From Sipunculus nudus (taxonomy: Eukaryota > Annelida > Sipuncula > Golfingiida > Sipunculidae), in assembly GCA_026874595.1 (NCBI GenBank), contig CM049308.1:46571327-46635326 (forward strand): a stretch of 64,000 nucleotides of DNA, written 5' to 3'. The notes under the pieces were generated by a model. That model was given only the letters and a program-made list of their open reading frames with translations, did no database searches and had not been told where the DNA came from. A program made the translations under genes and the position numbers. Positions 22,519 through 36,031 of the stretch are shown here, piece by piece. Position 1 is the stretch's first letter. Every line of letters begins with the position of its first letter.

Positions 22519-25129
22519 TTTTAGCTCAGCTGACTATAAGTCATCTGAGCTATAGTCGTGGTCCATTGTCCGTCGTCCGTCCGTCCGTCCGTCCGTCCGT
22601 CCGTAGATGTGGCACGTTTTGAAACCGTAAGACCTAGGAATCCAAAATTCAGCATAATGTTAGATGTCCCCAAGATCTCCTACCAAGCCAAAAACTGGGT
22701 CTTTGCGACTTCATTCCTTTGAGAAATTAAGGAAAAACCTCAATTTTTTATTAAAAACCTATTTTCACACTTTAGGACTGCCTAATATCAAAACCACTCA
22801 TCTGTTTTTCCTCATATTTCCTATAAATAATCCTCTATTTAATTCCTATGTACATGCCAGAAATTAGGTCTGTATTATTTAATTTAAAAAAGTTATGGGC
22901 CCAAACATAATGCATTTTTTAAATAATCAGGAAAGAAATTTTATCACTTAACACAAAACTTGTTAAAGCTAAGCACTTTTTTTCCAGTAATATTACTTTT
23001 ATTAATCAAAATTAAATTGTATACCCAAAATTAGATCAAAATCTTTTAAATTTTTAAAAATATTAGCAAAAATAAAAAATTGGTACCTTAAATTTTGCCC
23101 AACTTTGACCATGGCACGTTTTTTTGCTGTAACTGCTGTGGATTTAATTTTCACAGCATGTTTTTGTTAGCATTTTAACTGTTAACACCAAAAATTTGAA
23201 ACCAGTTGATCAAAAACTGTAGATTTTATTCAAGTTTTCAAGCACCATGTCACATATTGCTAGTGTTATGCAGTTTGCTAGAGCTCAGCTCCCGAGCTTC
23301 AGCTCTAAGTTCCTTAAATTTGGCATACAGTTAGATTTCTCCAAAATCCCCTACCATGCCAAGAATTTGGTCACTAGGACTTAATTCCTTCAAGATATCA
23401 ATGAAAAACTTAATTTTTCCATTAAAAACCCAATGTTACACTTTAAGACTGCCTAATATCAAAACCACTGATCTGACTTTGATCATATATAATATACATA
23501 TTTTTCTATACATTCACTATGCACATGCCAGAAATGATGTCAGTATTGTGTATTTTTTTTAAGTTATGGGCCCAAACATAATGCACTTTGTAAAAAATCA
23601 AGAAATATATTTACTCCCTTAACAAGGGCATTGCTGAAGCTAGAGATTTTTTTTGTCAGGGATGTAACATTATTTAATCAAGATTCAATTGAATACCCAA
23701 AATTAGTTCTGAATTTTTCAAATTTTATAAGTTATTAGTATAAATATAAAATTAGTACCTTAAATTTTGCCCAACTGTGACCATGGCACGTTTGTTTCCT
23801 GTGAGCACTGTTGATATAATTTTCATATCTTGCACACATAAGGATTTCAGCTTTTTAGTTTAGAAAGCTGAAAGAAATTTGCCAAATATTGTAGCTTTTA
23901 TTAATGTTTTTTATGAGACCCTGTCAGACTTTGGCTCTCTCAAGCCCCTCTTGAGTCGCCTGTATGTTGACCTTGTTGACCTTTCATCAAATTATGCACG
24001 CTTGAGGGGAGAATCCAGGCAGCTGATGGCCAGCCACAGTTGATCCAGGTGTTCAACCCAACTCATCTAGTAGTCTAACCAACAACATAACAATAAACAA
24101 TAAATTAATAAATTTTTATTGGTTTTTAATAACAAATTAAAGAAAAATAGAAAAGGAATTTGTTAGTTTATAATAACAGGAAATTAACTTGCAGTTACTG
24201 ATGATATAAGAATCTTGTATCGATGGGTAGAATGTCACATATTCCAAATAACACCATGCAGTCACCTATGGCATTTTTCAGTTCATTTTTAATGATAAAG
24301 AAGTAAATCATATTATTCATTACTAATCATTAAGGATTATATGAAGGAAATTAATGATAGACAAAGATGCAGTTGATAATATTAATCTAGATTCCTACTG
24401 TGTCTAGTGTGTACATTGATGTGAAATTAGTCCAAAATGAATTTTTTACAGTTATTTTTTAATATAAATAAAAGCCATAAAACCAGGTACTTATGATCAT
24501 TATTTAAATGTGTGAATTTTGTATATTCTGGATTCTCAACATCATTGTTTGGTGAAAACTGAATAAATACCAGACGTGGTGCGAATACTTTGTAATTGTA
24601 TTTAAATACGAATATGATTATGTACTCCATTATAAAATTTCTTGCATAAAGAATGGGAATTCAGGTAAAAATGAAAGTATATGAATATTCGTGCAAATAC
24701 TTTCAAAATGTATTCATGAATGCATTCATGAATATATTCTTTAATATTATTTTAATAATCATATCAGTTATATTTCATTTTAAAAAATCATATGATTCTC
24801 TTATTATTTTTAATAAAAATTATATTTGGGACAATATTTGTAATTTTTTTAATAAATAGTTAAACTCTTATATTATATGTTCTGCTTATAAGTTATATGG
24901 CCAAGTCAAAATCTGTGTGACAGTAGTACTCCATTTGTTAATAAAATAAATGAAATCAATCCTCTTCCCTGTCTCCAAAGGTACTATCAAAATCATACAT
25001 AAGCTAAACAACAACAACTCATGATACAGCTTATATTTATTACCACACAAAACCAGCATGTGCCTCATTTCTAAATAATATTTTTTTATTATATATAACA
25101 GCTGAGCGTCGTGACCCATAGGTCCCTTG
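22519..25129 (+). mobile_element. Family A1 element, complete (first of a fused pair)
   Basis: Head TTTTAGCTCAGCTGACT, GTCC run without the GTCTG variant, standard A1 body and tail ending in CTTG at 25126-25129. The next A1 begins at the very next base. Confidence 0.8.
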
Positions 25130-27677
25130 TTTTAGCTCAGCTGACTATAAGTCATCTGAGCTATAGTCGTGGTCCATTGTCCGTCGTCCGTCCGTCTGTC
25201 CGTCCGTCCGTCCGTCCGTCCGTAGATGTGGCACGTTTTGAAACCTTTAGACCTAGGAATCCAAAATTCAGCATAATGTTAGATGTCCCCCAGATCTTCT
25301 ACCAAGCCGAAAACTGGGTCTTTGCAACTTCGTTCCTTTGAGAAATTAAGGAAAAACCTCAATTTTTTATTAAAAAACCTATTTTCACACTTCAGGACTA
25401 CCTAATGTCAAAACCACTCATCTGTTTTTCCTCATATTTACCATAAATATTCCTCTATATAGTTCCTATGTACATGCCAGAAATTATGTCTGTATTATTT
25501 AATTTAAAAAAGTTATGGGCCCAAACATAATGCATTTTGTAAAAAATCAGGAAAGATATTTGATCACTTAACACAAAAAATGTTAAAGCTATGGACCTCT
25601 TTCCAGTAATATAACTTTAATTAATCAAAATTAAATTGTATACCCAAAATTAGATGAAAATCTTTTAAATTTTTTAAAATATTAATAAAAATAAAAAAAT
25701 GGTACCTTAAATTTTGCCCAAATTTGACCATGGCACGTTTTTTTCCTGTAAGTACTGTGGATTTAATTTTTTCAGCATGTTTCTGTTAGCATTTCAACTG
25801 TTAACACCAAAAATGTGAAACCAGTTGATCAAAAACTGTAGATTTTATTCAAGTTTTCAGCACCATGTAACATTGTTTACATCAAGTGTGTTGCAATTTG
25901 CAAGAGCTCAGCTCCCCAGCTTCAGCTCTAAGATCCTGAATTTCGGCATACAGTTAGATGTCTCCGAAAGCCCCTACCATGCCAAGAATTTGGTCACTAG
26001 GACTTCATACCTTTGAGATATTAATGAAAAACTACATTTTCCATTTAAAACCCATTGTTACACTTCAAGACTGCCAAATATCAAAACAACTGATCTGACT
26101 TTAATCATAAATAATATACATATTTTTCAATCTCTATGCACATGCAAGAATGATGTCAGTATTGAGTAATTGTTTTAAGTTATGGGCCCAAACATAATGC
26201 ACTTTGTAAAAAATCAAGAAATATATTTACTCCCTTAACAAGGGCATTGCTGAAGCTAGAGATTTTTTTGTCAGGGATGTAACATTATTTAATCAAGATT
26301 CAATTGAATACCCAAAATTAGTTCTGAATTTTTAAAATTTTATAAGTTATTAGTATAAATATAAAATTAGTACCTTAAATTTTGCCCATCTGTGACCATG
26401 GCATGTTTGTTTCCCGTGAGCACTGTTGATATCATTTTCATATCATGCACACATAAGGATTTCAGCTTTTTAGTTTAGAAAGCTGAAAGAAATTGGCCAA
26501 AAATTTTAGCTTTTATAAATGTTTTTTATGAGACCCTGTCAGACTTTGGCTCTCTCCAGCCCCTCTTGAGTCACCTGTATTATGCACACTTGAGGCGAGG
26601 CATAGTCTGGGGCAGCTTATGGCCAGCCACAGTTGATCCAGGTGTCCAACCCAACTCATCTAGTAGTTTTAACCAACAACATAACAATAAACAATAAATT
26701 AATTAATTTTATTGGTTTTTAATAACAAATTAAAGAAAAATAGAAAAGGAATTTGTTAGTTTATAATAACAGGAAATTAACTTGCAGTTACTGATGATAT
26801 AAGAATCTGGTATCGATGGGTAGAATGTCACGTATTCCAAATAACACCATGCAGTCACCTATGGCATTTTTCAGTTCAATTTTAATGATAAAGAAGTAAA
26901 TCATATTATTCATTACTAATCATTAGGGATCATATGAAGGAAATTAATGATAGACAAAGATGCAGTTGATAATATTAATCTAGATTCCTACTGTGTCTAG
27001 TGTGTACATTGATGTGAAATTAGTCCAAAATGAATTTTTTACAGTTATTTTTTAATATAAATAAAAGCCATAAAACCAGGTACTTATGATCATTGTTTAA
27101 ATGTGTGAATTTTGTATATTCTGGATTCTCAACATCATTGATTGGTGAAAACTGAATAAATACCAGACATGGTGCGAATACTTTGTAACTGTATTTAAAT
27201 ACGAATATGATTATGTACTCCATTATAAAATTTCTTGCATAAAGAATGGGAATTCAGGTAAAAATGAAAGTATATGAATACTCGTGCAAATACTTTCAAA
27301 ATGTATTCATGAATGCATTCATGAATATATTCTTTAATATTATTTTAATAATCATTTCAGTTATATTTCATTTTAAAAAATCATATGATTCTCTTATTAT
27401 TTTTAATAAAAATTATATTTGGGACAATATTTGTAATTTTTTTTAATTAATAGTCAAAATCTGTGTGACAATAGTACTCCATTTGTTAATAAAATAAATG
27501 AAATCAGTCCTCTTCCCTGTCTCCAAAGGTACTATCAAAATCATACATAAGCTAAACAACAACAACTCATGATACAGCTTATATTTATTACCACACAAAA
27601 CCAGCATGTGCCTCATTTCTAAATAATATTTTTTTATCATATATAACAGCTGAGTGTCGTGACCCATAGGTCCCTTG
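25130..27677 (+). mobile_element. Family A1 element, complete (second of a fused pair)
   Basis: The head TTTTAGCTCAGCTGACT starts at 25130, immediately after the CTTG end of the preceding A1. The body is about 60 bp shorter than its neighbour's because of small deletions (for example near 26100, and near 27450 where the TTAAACTCTTAT stretch is missing). The tail ends in CTTG at 27674-27677. The two copies share many substitutions, such as the ACAGTTATTTTTTAATATA stretch. Confidence 0.8.
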
Positions 27678-28627
27678 TTTCTGATACTTATTTAAAGAAA
27701 AAAAATATTCCATTGTGATAAAAAAGTCAGATCTTGAAGACAAGTTCTCATTATGATGTCTGTAATGTTAATAATTGTCATAAGCATCTTGACAGTGATG
27801 TGAAAGTATTCAGAAGTGAATATTATATTTTTTTTATAAATTAAAGCCATAAAATCAGGTAGTTACAATCATTATTTAAATTTGTGAAATTTGTATATCC
27901 TGGATTCTCAACAGTTTCGTTCGACTGAAACTGAATAAGTATGAGACATTGAGTGAATACTTTATAATTGTATTCAAATATGATTTTTAAAAAAATCAAT
28001 AGTTCCATAATGAAAATTAATAAAAAAAATCCTAATACAGGTAAAAAGAAAGAATTTGAGTGCAGATACTTTCAAAATGTATTCATTAACGCATTTATGA
28101 TTATATATCATATAATATTATTTTAATAATCATTTATTTCAATTATATTATTAAAAGAAATCTTTTAGATGTTGCTGTTATATTTTTTAATTAAAATTAT
28201 ATTTTGCCCAATAATTCCAATTAATTTTTAATGAATAGTTTAACTCTCATATCATTTGTGCTAGTGGCTATGGGCAACTTGTAATTATTGAATAACAGTT
28301 AACTCCTTTGTAAAAAGCATGCATGATAATTAACATGACTAACAGTGGACATTTATTTCCTGTTACTAGTGTTAGTGCTGTGGATTTAGTTTTCACAGCA
28401 TGTACACATAAGCATTTCATCTGTTAAAATCTGAAATTTGAAACCAATTGATCAAAAACTGTAGATGTCATTCAAGTTTTCAAGCACCATGTCTTGACTC
28501 TTTTCATCAAGTCAGTGAAATGTGTGCTGGAAGAAGTGTGTTACATAAACAGTTCAACTTCTGACTTAGCTACTGCCTCTGTGATTGTCTGGGTCAGGCT
28601 GGGTCAGGCAATAATTACCAGAGAGCA

Positions 28628-28655
28628 TCTCTCTCTCTCTCTGGCAGTCAAGCTA

Positions 28656-28722
<67 letters not shown>

Positions 28723-28730
28723 GACAGTCT

Positions 28731-28784
<54 letters not shown>
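28628..28784 (+). repeat. (CT)n microsatellite, two long blocks
   Basis: Near-pure CT dinucleotides at about 28658-28720 and 28731-28784 are separated by ATGACAGTCTAG. The serine/leucine open frame that crosses it is an artefact of the dinucleotide. Confidence 0.95.
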
Positions 28785-28789
<5 letters not shown>

Positions 28790-29853
28790 CTAAGCCTCCC
28801 ATCCTCCCTGCACCCCATTCTGTTGACAGGTTCTATAAACCAGATTAATTAGCTATGAATGTTGAAGCAATTTAGAAATGTGTATCAACTGAAATATTCA
28901 TATATATGTTATACTGTCAATGTGTAGTTACATTTTTAAACCTGGCAAAAATGATGTATTGAAAAAAAGGAATTAAGGCAAATATTGTTAATTTTTCCTG
29001 GTTCAGTAGAATGGGAATTAAAACAATTTGCTTGGTTTCTCCACCTTTCTGCCTGCATAAATATTTAATTATTATGAAAAAACCTTTTTCCCTGTAAACA
29101 CTTGAATTAAATTTCATATCCTGTATGAATATGCAAGGGTGCTGTATATCCCTCCATCCCCTTCCCCCACCCCATAGAGTCCTTGCTCTTTGGCACTGTG
29201 AACAATAGTTCTATTGCTATTCCATAAAATTTAATAATTAAAGATAATATATACAGAGAGACTGAGGTGTTTTACCTCCAATCATAACCCTCTCCCCCCA
29301 TCAATCCTTCCACCTGTTAAGTGAGGACTTTATGGCTGCTGTATACATATAATAAAATAGAAAAATAGGTTTATTAAAATAATTGGATCTCATTAGACAA
29401 ATGTGTAAACTGTTGAACTGTCAACAGCTTATCAAAAAGGTCACCAATGGAAACCCATGGTCGGATCTCAAAATATTATTTGCAACAATTTCTTCAATCA
29501 TATCAACCAACCATGGCCAAGATTACCTTTTCCAATCAGACTTTATCTACTTTTCATAATATTTTAGATTTTAACCTTCCAGGTGTTTAAGTACTGTTGA
29601 ATGCTTCATCCCCTCTCTCTGTAACTCTCTCTCTCTCCTTTTCTCTCTACATCCACCTCTTTGCTGCCCTCACTGTTCCCTTCTCCAAACCCCATCCCAA
29701 TGTCAGCCTAAGTAAACAAGAACAAGATGAATCAGATGTATTCATACTTTAATATTTTGTATAACTATTCATCCATAGGTGCCTATGTACATGCCAGAAA
29801 TTATGTCAATATTGTGTTAAATGTAGACATAGTGGGCATCAAAATAATGTACC

Positions 29854-30078
29854 TTGTCAAGACTGAAGAGATATTTGTCATACAGTCACAAATTCATAAA
29901 TCCCTTCATCAGCATAGTAAATCATAACATCATATCTGTCAAATTGAAATCTTGCAGACTTCCATACACTATAGATCCTTCAACAAATAGCCTTATCATC
30001 ATTCTACTACTGCTTATTACTGCTGTCATTGCATTCATATTTGCTCATATATATCGCAATTTTCAACCTCCTAAATAG
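29854..30078 (+). CDS. Doubtful ORF with a C-terminal hydrophobic segment
   Basis: This 74-codon frame ends in a polar/aromatic tail (HIYRNFQPPK) preceded by a run of about 20 hydrophobic residues beginning LIIILLLLITAVIAF, like a tail-anchor or single-pass membrane segment. A possible acceptor (AAATCTTGCAG at about 29954-29964) would make the second half a terminal exon with stop TAG at 30076. It lies in the D2 interior and its first third is A-type repeat. AT-rich DNA easily yields hydrophobic frames, so the call is weak. Confidence 0.2.
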   Translation: MSRLKRYLSYSHKFINPFISIVNHNIISVKLKSCRLPYTIDPSTNSLIIILLLLITAVIAFIFAHIYRNFQPPK

Positions 30079-30159
30079 ATTAAAAAATAAACACTATATT
30101 TTACTCTATTAATCTATCAGTCAGGTTATTTCATTGATCATTTACTCACATATTACATT

Positions 30160-30349
30160 ACATTCCTTTATAACAGCTCAACATGTCCATTATATTCATA
30201 AGCTTTATCGACTTGATGTAGTATCACAATGGAGAAACATTTATAGCCCAATCAACATTCCTTTATAACAGCTCAACATGTCCATGATATTCATAAGCTT
30301 TATCAACTTGATGTAGTATCACAATGGAGAAACATTTATAGCCCAATCA
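30160..30349 (+). repeat. 95-bp tandem duplication
   Basis: Two nearly identical units start at 30160 and 30255 (ACATTCCTTTATAACAGCTC). They differ at two positions (TTATATTC/TGATATTC and TCGACTTG/TCAACTTG). The array ends two bases before the TCAGCTGAGC tail box of the A-like element. Confidence 0.9.
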
Positions 30350-31875
30350 CGATCAGCTGAGCGCCGTGACCCATGGGTCCCTTGTTTTTCTCTATTTTTG
30401 AGACCTCAAAAGATGCTGTCATCTGTTAACAGGGCACAAATTTTAATGACTGGACTTAGAATCTTCTTACTTTACAACAAGAGAGGTCCATGAAAAGTCT
30501 TCATGGAAACCTGGAATTAGGTCTCTGTTACCCATATTCTTCAAGCTATGGGGCTCGGAAGTACCCCCCAGAATAATGAAAAATTTGATACAACAGCTCA
30601 AATATCTTAATAACTAATGCATTGATTACCATGATTCTTTGCATGGATATTAATCATGGAGTGGTTCATCAGTTTCTGCAGACTGGTGGCGCCACCTGTG
30701 TTTTTTTTTATTTTTTACAATTTATTTTCTCTATTTTTGACACCTCAAAAGATGCGGTCATCTGTTAACAGGGCACAAATCATAACCGCTGGTCCTGGAA
30801 TCTTCTCACTTTACATCCAGAGAGGTCCATAAAAAGTCTTCATGGAAACCTGGAATTAGGTCTCTGTTACATATATTCTCCAAGCTATGGGGCTCAGAAG
30901 TACCCCCCCCCCCCCCCCCCGGAATAATGAAAAATTTGATACAAAAGCTCAAATATCTGAACAACTAATGCATTGATCACCATGATTCTTTGCATGGATA
31001 CTGATCATGGAGTGTTTCATCAGTTTCTGCAGACTGGCGGCGCCAACTGTATTTTTTCAATTTTTTTTACTATTTTCTTATATATTTTTGAGACCTTAAA
31101 AGATGCAGTCATTTGTTAACAGGGCACAAATCGTAACATCTAGACCTAAAATCTTCTTTCTTGACATGTTGGGAGGCCCATGAAAAGTCTCCTTGGAAAC
31201 CTCAAATTATGTCTCTGTCACCCATATTGTTTTAGCTATGGGGCACAGAAATACCCCCCAGATTAACTAAAAATTTGATACAAAAGCTCTGGTATCTGAA
31301 CAACTAGTGCATTGATTGGCATTATTCTTTGCATGCATATGCATCATGGAGTGGTGGTGCAAACTGGTGGTGCCACCCGGACTTCTTTGTATTTTTACGC
31401 ATTTTTATCTTTATTTTTGAGACCTTCAGAGATGTGGTGGTCTGTTAACAGGGTCTCTGTTACCCATATTTTCAGAGCTATGGGGCTTATAAGCACCCCT
31501 CAGAATAATTGAAAATTTGATACCAAATAAGGGCACAAATCATAACCATGGGGCCCAGAATCTTCTAACTTGACATTCTGAGAGTTCCTCAAAAGTTCTC
31601 CCCAGAAACCTGAAATTGGGTCACAGTGACCTATATTCTTAGAGTTTTGGGGTATGTTTGAGCATCCCAGAAATAATGCAAAATACACACAAATTGCCAG
31701 ATTCCTCATGAAAGGCTGGTTGGATTGTCATCAAATTTGTTTTTATGGGTTGGGTCTTGATGAACTTAAGCAAATATGCATGAACAATGATGCCTCCTAT
31801 CTTAATTAGTTGTCTGTGCAAAGACATATTATCAACATGTCAGTCGGCTGAGCGTCATGACCCATGGGTCACTTG

Positions 31876-33159
31876 TTTATTGGCATTTTCAATATTGGCT
31901 TTATGAGTAGGATATCCAAAAAAGAATTCAACAGAGGGACTTCATTTCTTAACTGCAGATGCATATAACAAAATCTTGGTCAAGTTCTATGATGGGTGAC
32001 TTTGACCTTCCTCATCAAGGTCACAGAGCTATTTAAAGAAAAAAACTTATGAGCTTATTTCTCAGGAACTACTTGGTGAACTGTGTATAAACATGGTGTC
32101 ATTATATGCCTTGATAATCTGTAACTGCTACATCATGTTGGTTGTTCTGCCTGCAATATCTTAATTTTTAGCTAAGCTGTTTGAAAGTCAATGAGCTATA
32201 GCAATGGCGCTTTGTCAATTATTTGTCTGGTTGTCTGTTCATCCAGTTGTGTGTCTGTCCATCAGCAAAGCACAAAACAAGGTGTAACTGTGGACCTAGA
32301 AACTTCTAACTGAATATCCAAGGAGATCAATAAAAATCTCCTTAGAAATCTGAAATAATTTCACTGCGACCTACATCCTCGTGTTTGTACCACCAAGAAT
32401 AATTAAAAATTTGATGCAAAACCTCCAATATCTTGATAAATAATTCATGGATAACAATGAATTTTGCCATGAATATTGATCATAACTAGTTTTGTCAGTT
32501 CCTGAAAACTGGTGGCACCACTCTGTCCTTCTGTCTGTCCATCTGGTAGACTTGGACGTTTTGAAACCTTTCGGCTTACAAATCCAAAATTCGGCATACT
32601 GTAAGATGTCCCCAAATCTCCTGCCAAACTGGAAACTAGGTCACTGCAATGTAATTCCTTTAAGATATTAAGGAAAAACCTTAAATTTTCCATTATTTGC
32701 AATATGTATACCCAAAATTAGATCTGAATTTTGTAATTTTTTTTCAGTTAGTAGCATAAAAGAAAATCAGTACCTTAAATTTTGCCCAGCTTTGAACTTG
32801 GCATGTTTTTTTCCTGTGAGTACTGTGTTGATTTAATTTTCACATCATGTAAACATACATATTTAATTTTTTTAAATCTGGAATTCAAAAATAAAAGCTT
32901 GAAAATTAGGCTAGTTATTGAATTTTTTCTTGAGGCTCTATTGTAGTCACTTCCTTTGTCTAGATGCAGGCTACTCACTCCTGGTCACTGGAAGTCAGCA
33001 ATGCCAGGGTTCCTGATTTGTTACAGTCACTGGGGGAGATCCCCTGCTGTGACAGGTGTATAGTTATTCTCATATCACCGCCCCCCCCCCCTTCCCACCC
33101 CACCCCACCTGCCAACCCTTCCCACCAAGTGTTATGCAGTAATTGTTTGCACTGTATTT
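31876..33159 (+). repeat. Diverged A/D-type repeats
   Basis: 31876-32164 repeats the unit seen at 20395-20657. A decayed head (TTTTTAGCTAAGCTG) follows at 32165 with D-like units to about 32520, then A1-like sequence (TTTTGAAACCTTTCGGC, AAATTCGGCATACTG) to about 32950 and a poly-C tract near 33078. All frames are short and repeat-derived. Confidence 0.5.
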
Positions 33160-34503
33160 GTATCCCCAGACAAAGTCGGGATACTATGGTTTCACGACAG
33201 TCCCGCCGCCTTTGTATAGATATAGGTAAGGGGACGAAGCCCATTTAAAATGGGGTCATGACCTATGCTAGGAGAGTGACCATGACCTTGAATAGGTCCA
33301 TTTTTGCTGAAAATAACACAAATTCTTAATTATCTCTCAAGTAAGCTTGCATGGACTGGTCCAAAAATCAAGGTGACCTAAGATCTTGGATAGCCTTGTG
33401 ATATACCGGAAACTGGTGGCGCCAACTATTATCCTTTTCTCGTTTTTACGCCTTTTAATACCCCCATAATTGCCACTTGACAGTACTATAAGCATTATAA
33501 GTCAAAAACTAATGGACAGATTTCTTTCATATTATGCACATGTAGAGAGATGGGTTATGGGATGAGGTCTATTTACAATTTGGTCTAGGTCTATAGGTTC
33601 TAGGGTCATGAGGTCAAAGGTCAAGGTCACTGGACTCACATCATAAAAGATACAGTGGATGCATTTTAAGCCAAACTTTCATCCCAGGTCTTCCATCTTG
33701 AATATATAGCCCACTTGCCAAGAAAGGAAGAACCCTATCAATTTGGGGTCACAAGGTCAAAGGTGAAGGTCACAGGAGCCATCTGTCCAAAAATTAGTTT
33801 CTGGATGATAATTCCTGCTTTTACTGATGTATGGATTTCAAACTTGACTTGAATATGACCCATGGAAAAAGCAAGACCCGTATTGAATTTGGGGTCATGG
33901 GTCAAAGGTCAAGGTCACAGGACACATCTTTAAAAAGATTGTGGATACATTTTCAGCCAAACATTTCATCTCAGACATTTCATCTTGCACATACAGTTCC
34001 CCTGCCAATAGAGGAAGACGCCTGTCAATTGTGAGGTCACAGGGTCAAAGGTGAAGGTCACAGGAGCCATCTGTCCAAAAATTAGTTCCCGAGATAATAA
34101 TTCAAGCTTGGATTAATATATGGATTTCAAACTTGACTTATATACGACCCATCAATAAATCTAAACCTCTATTGATTTATATATAAAAGTGGATGATCAA
34201 TATCAATTTTTGGGTCACAAGGTCAAAGGTCAAGGCCACAAGAGGCATCTGTCAAAAAATTAGTTTCTGGATGATAATTCCTGCTTTTATTGATGTATAG
34301 ATTTCCAACTTGACTTATACAGGTCCCATTGAAAAAGCAGGACCAAAATCGATTTTGGGGTCATGAGGTCAAAGGTCAATGTCACAGGACCAAAATCTTC
34401 AAAAAGATTGTGGATTTATAGATGGAAGAAACAATAATTGCTTGCTAAGTGTCAGTATATGCTGCTAAAAATGGGGGCCTGTTCTTAAAGGGGGGGAGGG
34501 TTC
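33160..34503 (+). mobile_element. Family F Helitron-like element, 3'-truncated
   Basis: The 5' end GTATCCCCAGACA-AA-GTCGGGATAC matches the F copy at 48229. The body holds about four half-site units (TGAGGTCAAAGGTCAAGGTC at about 33610; others near 33760, 33905, 34045, 34220 and 34370). The CTGCTAAAAATGGGGG stretch is shared with the 3' region of the complete copy, but the terminal inverted box, hairpin and CTAG are missing. Confidence 0.65.
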
Positions 34504-34867
34504 CAATATACAAAAATTTCCTTGAAAAGTAATTCAAGGTGTAATCCAGAATATGCCAATGTTGTGTTATTGTAGCATTTTAAAAGAAATTAATTTTCTT
34601 TTAAATGATTTTAACCAATTAAAATTTAATTAAACCGATCAGTATGCTTAAATCTATAAAATATGAAGCAAACTATGGATAAATAAAGGCACAATTTAAA
34701 ATGTGAAATCTGAATCAAGTATTATTTTCAGATATTTATTGTTTTGCAAATTTAAAAGATATATTTTTGTGGTAAAAACCAAATATACATTGGTATGCAT
34801 GTTGTGGTGTTATCTGATTGAGATTTATGATAATGCAATATAGAATTATGAATCAACTTTTATATTC

Positions 34868-34949
<82 letters not shown>

Positions 34950-35699
34950 GGAAATTTAGAAATTTAAAAGAAAAATGACTGGGTAATAAAATGAGGATCT
35001 AATACAAACATTCTAACATTTGTTCTTTATTTTCCTGCCTCAGCATAATTGAAGATCAGGCCTTGTTTGCCCTGTATGTATATGCAGAAGTGTTGTTAAT
35101 CCCGCCATCCCCCCCCCCCCCACCCCCCTGTTGCCATTGATTCCTTTGCACCTGTGCACTAGGACAAGTTTTTATTGCAGATGTGTAAAATTTATTTAAT
35201 TAAAAAATTGTTGGATAAAAAATTGAGATCTGATTGAAACATATTCTTTCCTCAGGAGAATGGAACTTAAAGTGATCAGCTCTGTCTGTCCATCATCTCT
35301 CCATTATCATTAAATATATATTAATTATGAAATGTTTCCTGTAAGCACTGTTGAAATAACTTTCATATGCTGTATTATGTGTATGGATTTAAGCTATTAA
35401 AGTCTGAAATTTGAAAGCAACTTATATATTCAGTTGTGTAATATTGCAGATGTTAAACTTTAATCCCATCATTCCACCTACTCTCCCCCCCTCCCCTTCC
35501 ACACCAAAAAGTCATTGCATCTGTGGACTGGGGACATTAGTTATATTTCAACTGTATACATTTTATAAAATAAAAAAAATACATATATTAAATAATATAT
35601 ATATTATAAAAAAAATAGGTGCAATTGAACAAAAGTGTTAACTACCAAACTTTCAACAATGCCAACCAATGATCATGGTAATAATCATCTTATGCATGG
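34504..35699. repeat. AT-rich A2-like remnants with a poly-C tract
   Basis: Stretches resemble the region downstream of A-type bodies at 28800-29300, 45590-45800 and 59380-60050 (for example CTGCCTCAG...AATTGAA followed by a poly-C run near 35110-35127). No exon signal was found. Confidence 0.4.
34870..34947. repeat. (AT)n microsatellite
   Basis: A continuous run of about 39 AT dinucleotides. Confidence 0.97.
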
Positions 35700-35930
35700 T
35701 CACAAACTGCTCACATGCTTCAATTTTAACATTAGGAAATTATTTGCAAAAATATCCTCGGAGTTTCTAGGCAAATCTCCTTGGAAACCTGACATTAGGC
35801 AATGGTGACTTACATTTTGTGACCTACAAGACAAACACCTGATTTTGAGCCTCCTGAATGTCAGATGGGCACAAATAGTATCCATTAGGCCTAGAACCCT
35901 TCAACATGACATTAACCGATTGCTGTTTGC
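35700..35930. repeat. H repeat, short array
   Basis: One to two units of the H repeat also seen at 40380-42300: TCTCCTTGGAAACCTGA, a decayed inverted half-site (GGCAATGGTGACTTA), TTTTGTGACCTACAAGA and GGGCACAAAT. The following 35931-36031 is a short GC-richer stretch with no match in the window. Confidence 0.6.
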
Positions 35931-36031
35931 TGCGCCCCCTGGACGCCCGTCACAAAACTAATGCCCTGTATTCATAACGCACAATAGACGTACCGTCCTA
36001 ATCCAATTTTCCATGCCAATAATTTGTGTTA

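Larger units (their letters stand above)
21246..30384 (+). mobile_element. Headless A-like element inside D2, holding an A1 pair
   Basis: At about 21240-21246 a D unit (CAGAATAATGAAAAA) joins A-type body (TCATTGTTACACT) with no A head, so the 5' end is lost. The body runs to 22518, is interrupted by two A1 elements, continues from 27678 and ends with a normal tail (30353-30384: TCAGCTGAGCGCCGTGACCC, palindrome, CTTG). Between about 28800 and 29720 there is low-complexity, CT- and AT-rich sequence without a gene. Confidence 0.5.
20658..31875 (+). mobile_element. D-type family A element (D2) with a large nested interior
   Basis: The head at 20658 (TTTTAGCTCAGCTGACTGAA) leads into two 335-bp-type units (CACAAATC marks at about 20750 and 21090). 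D sequence resumes at 30385 with TCTATTTTTGAGACCTC and continues in further units to a tail at 31841-31875 (CGGCTGAGCGTCATGACCC, palindrome TGACCCATGGGTCA, CTTG). The interior (21246-30384) is an A-like element. The paired head and tail suggest one disrupted insertion, although the 9-kb interior makes this an inference. Confidence 0.5.

Noticed and set aside
28494-28724. Serine/leucine-rich 76-codon frame
   Set aside because: It is the CT microsatellite in translation.
33224-33240. AGGTAAGG as a splice donor
   Set aside because: It lies in the F 5' region and recurs in the other F copy, and no coding frame leads into it.
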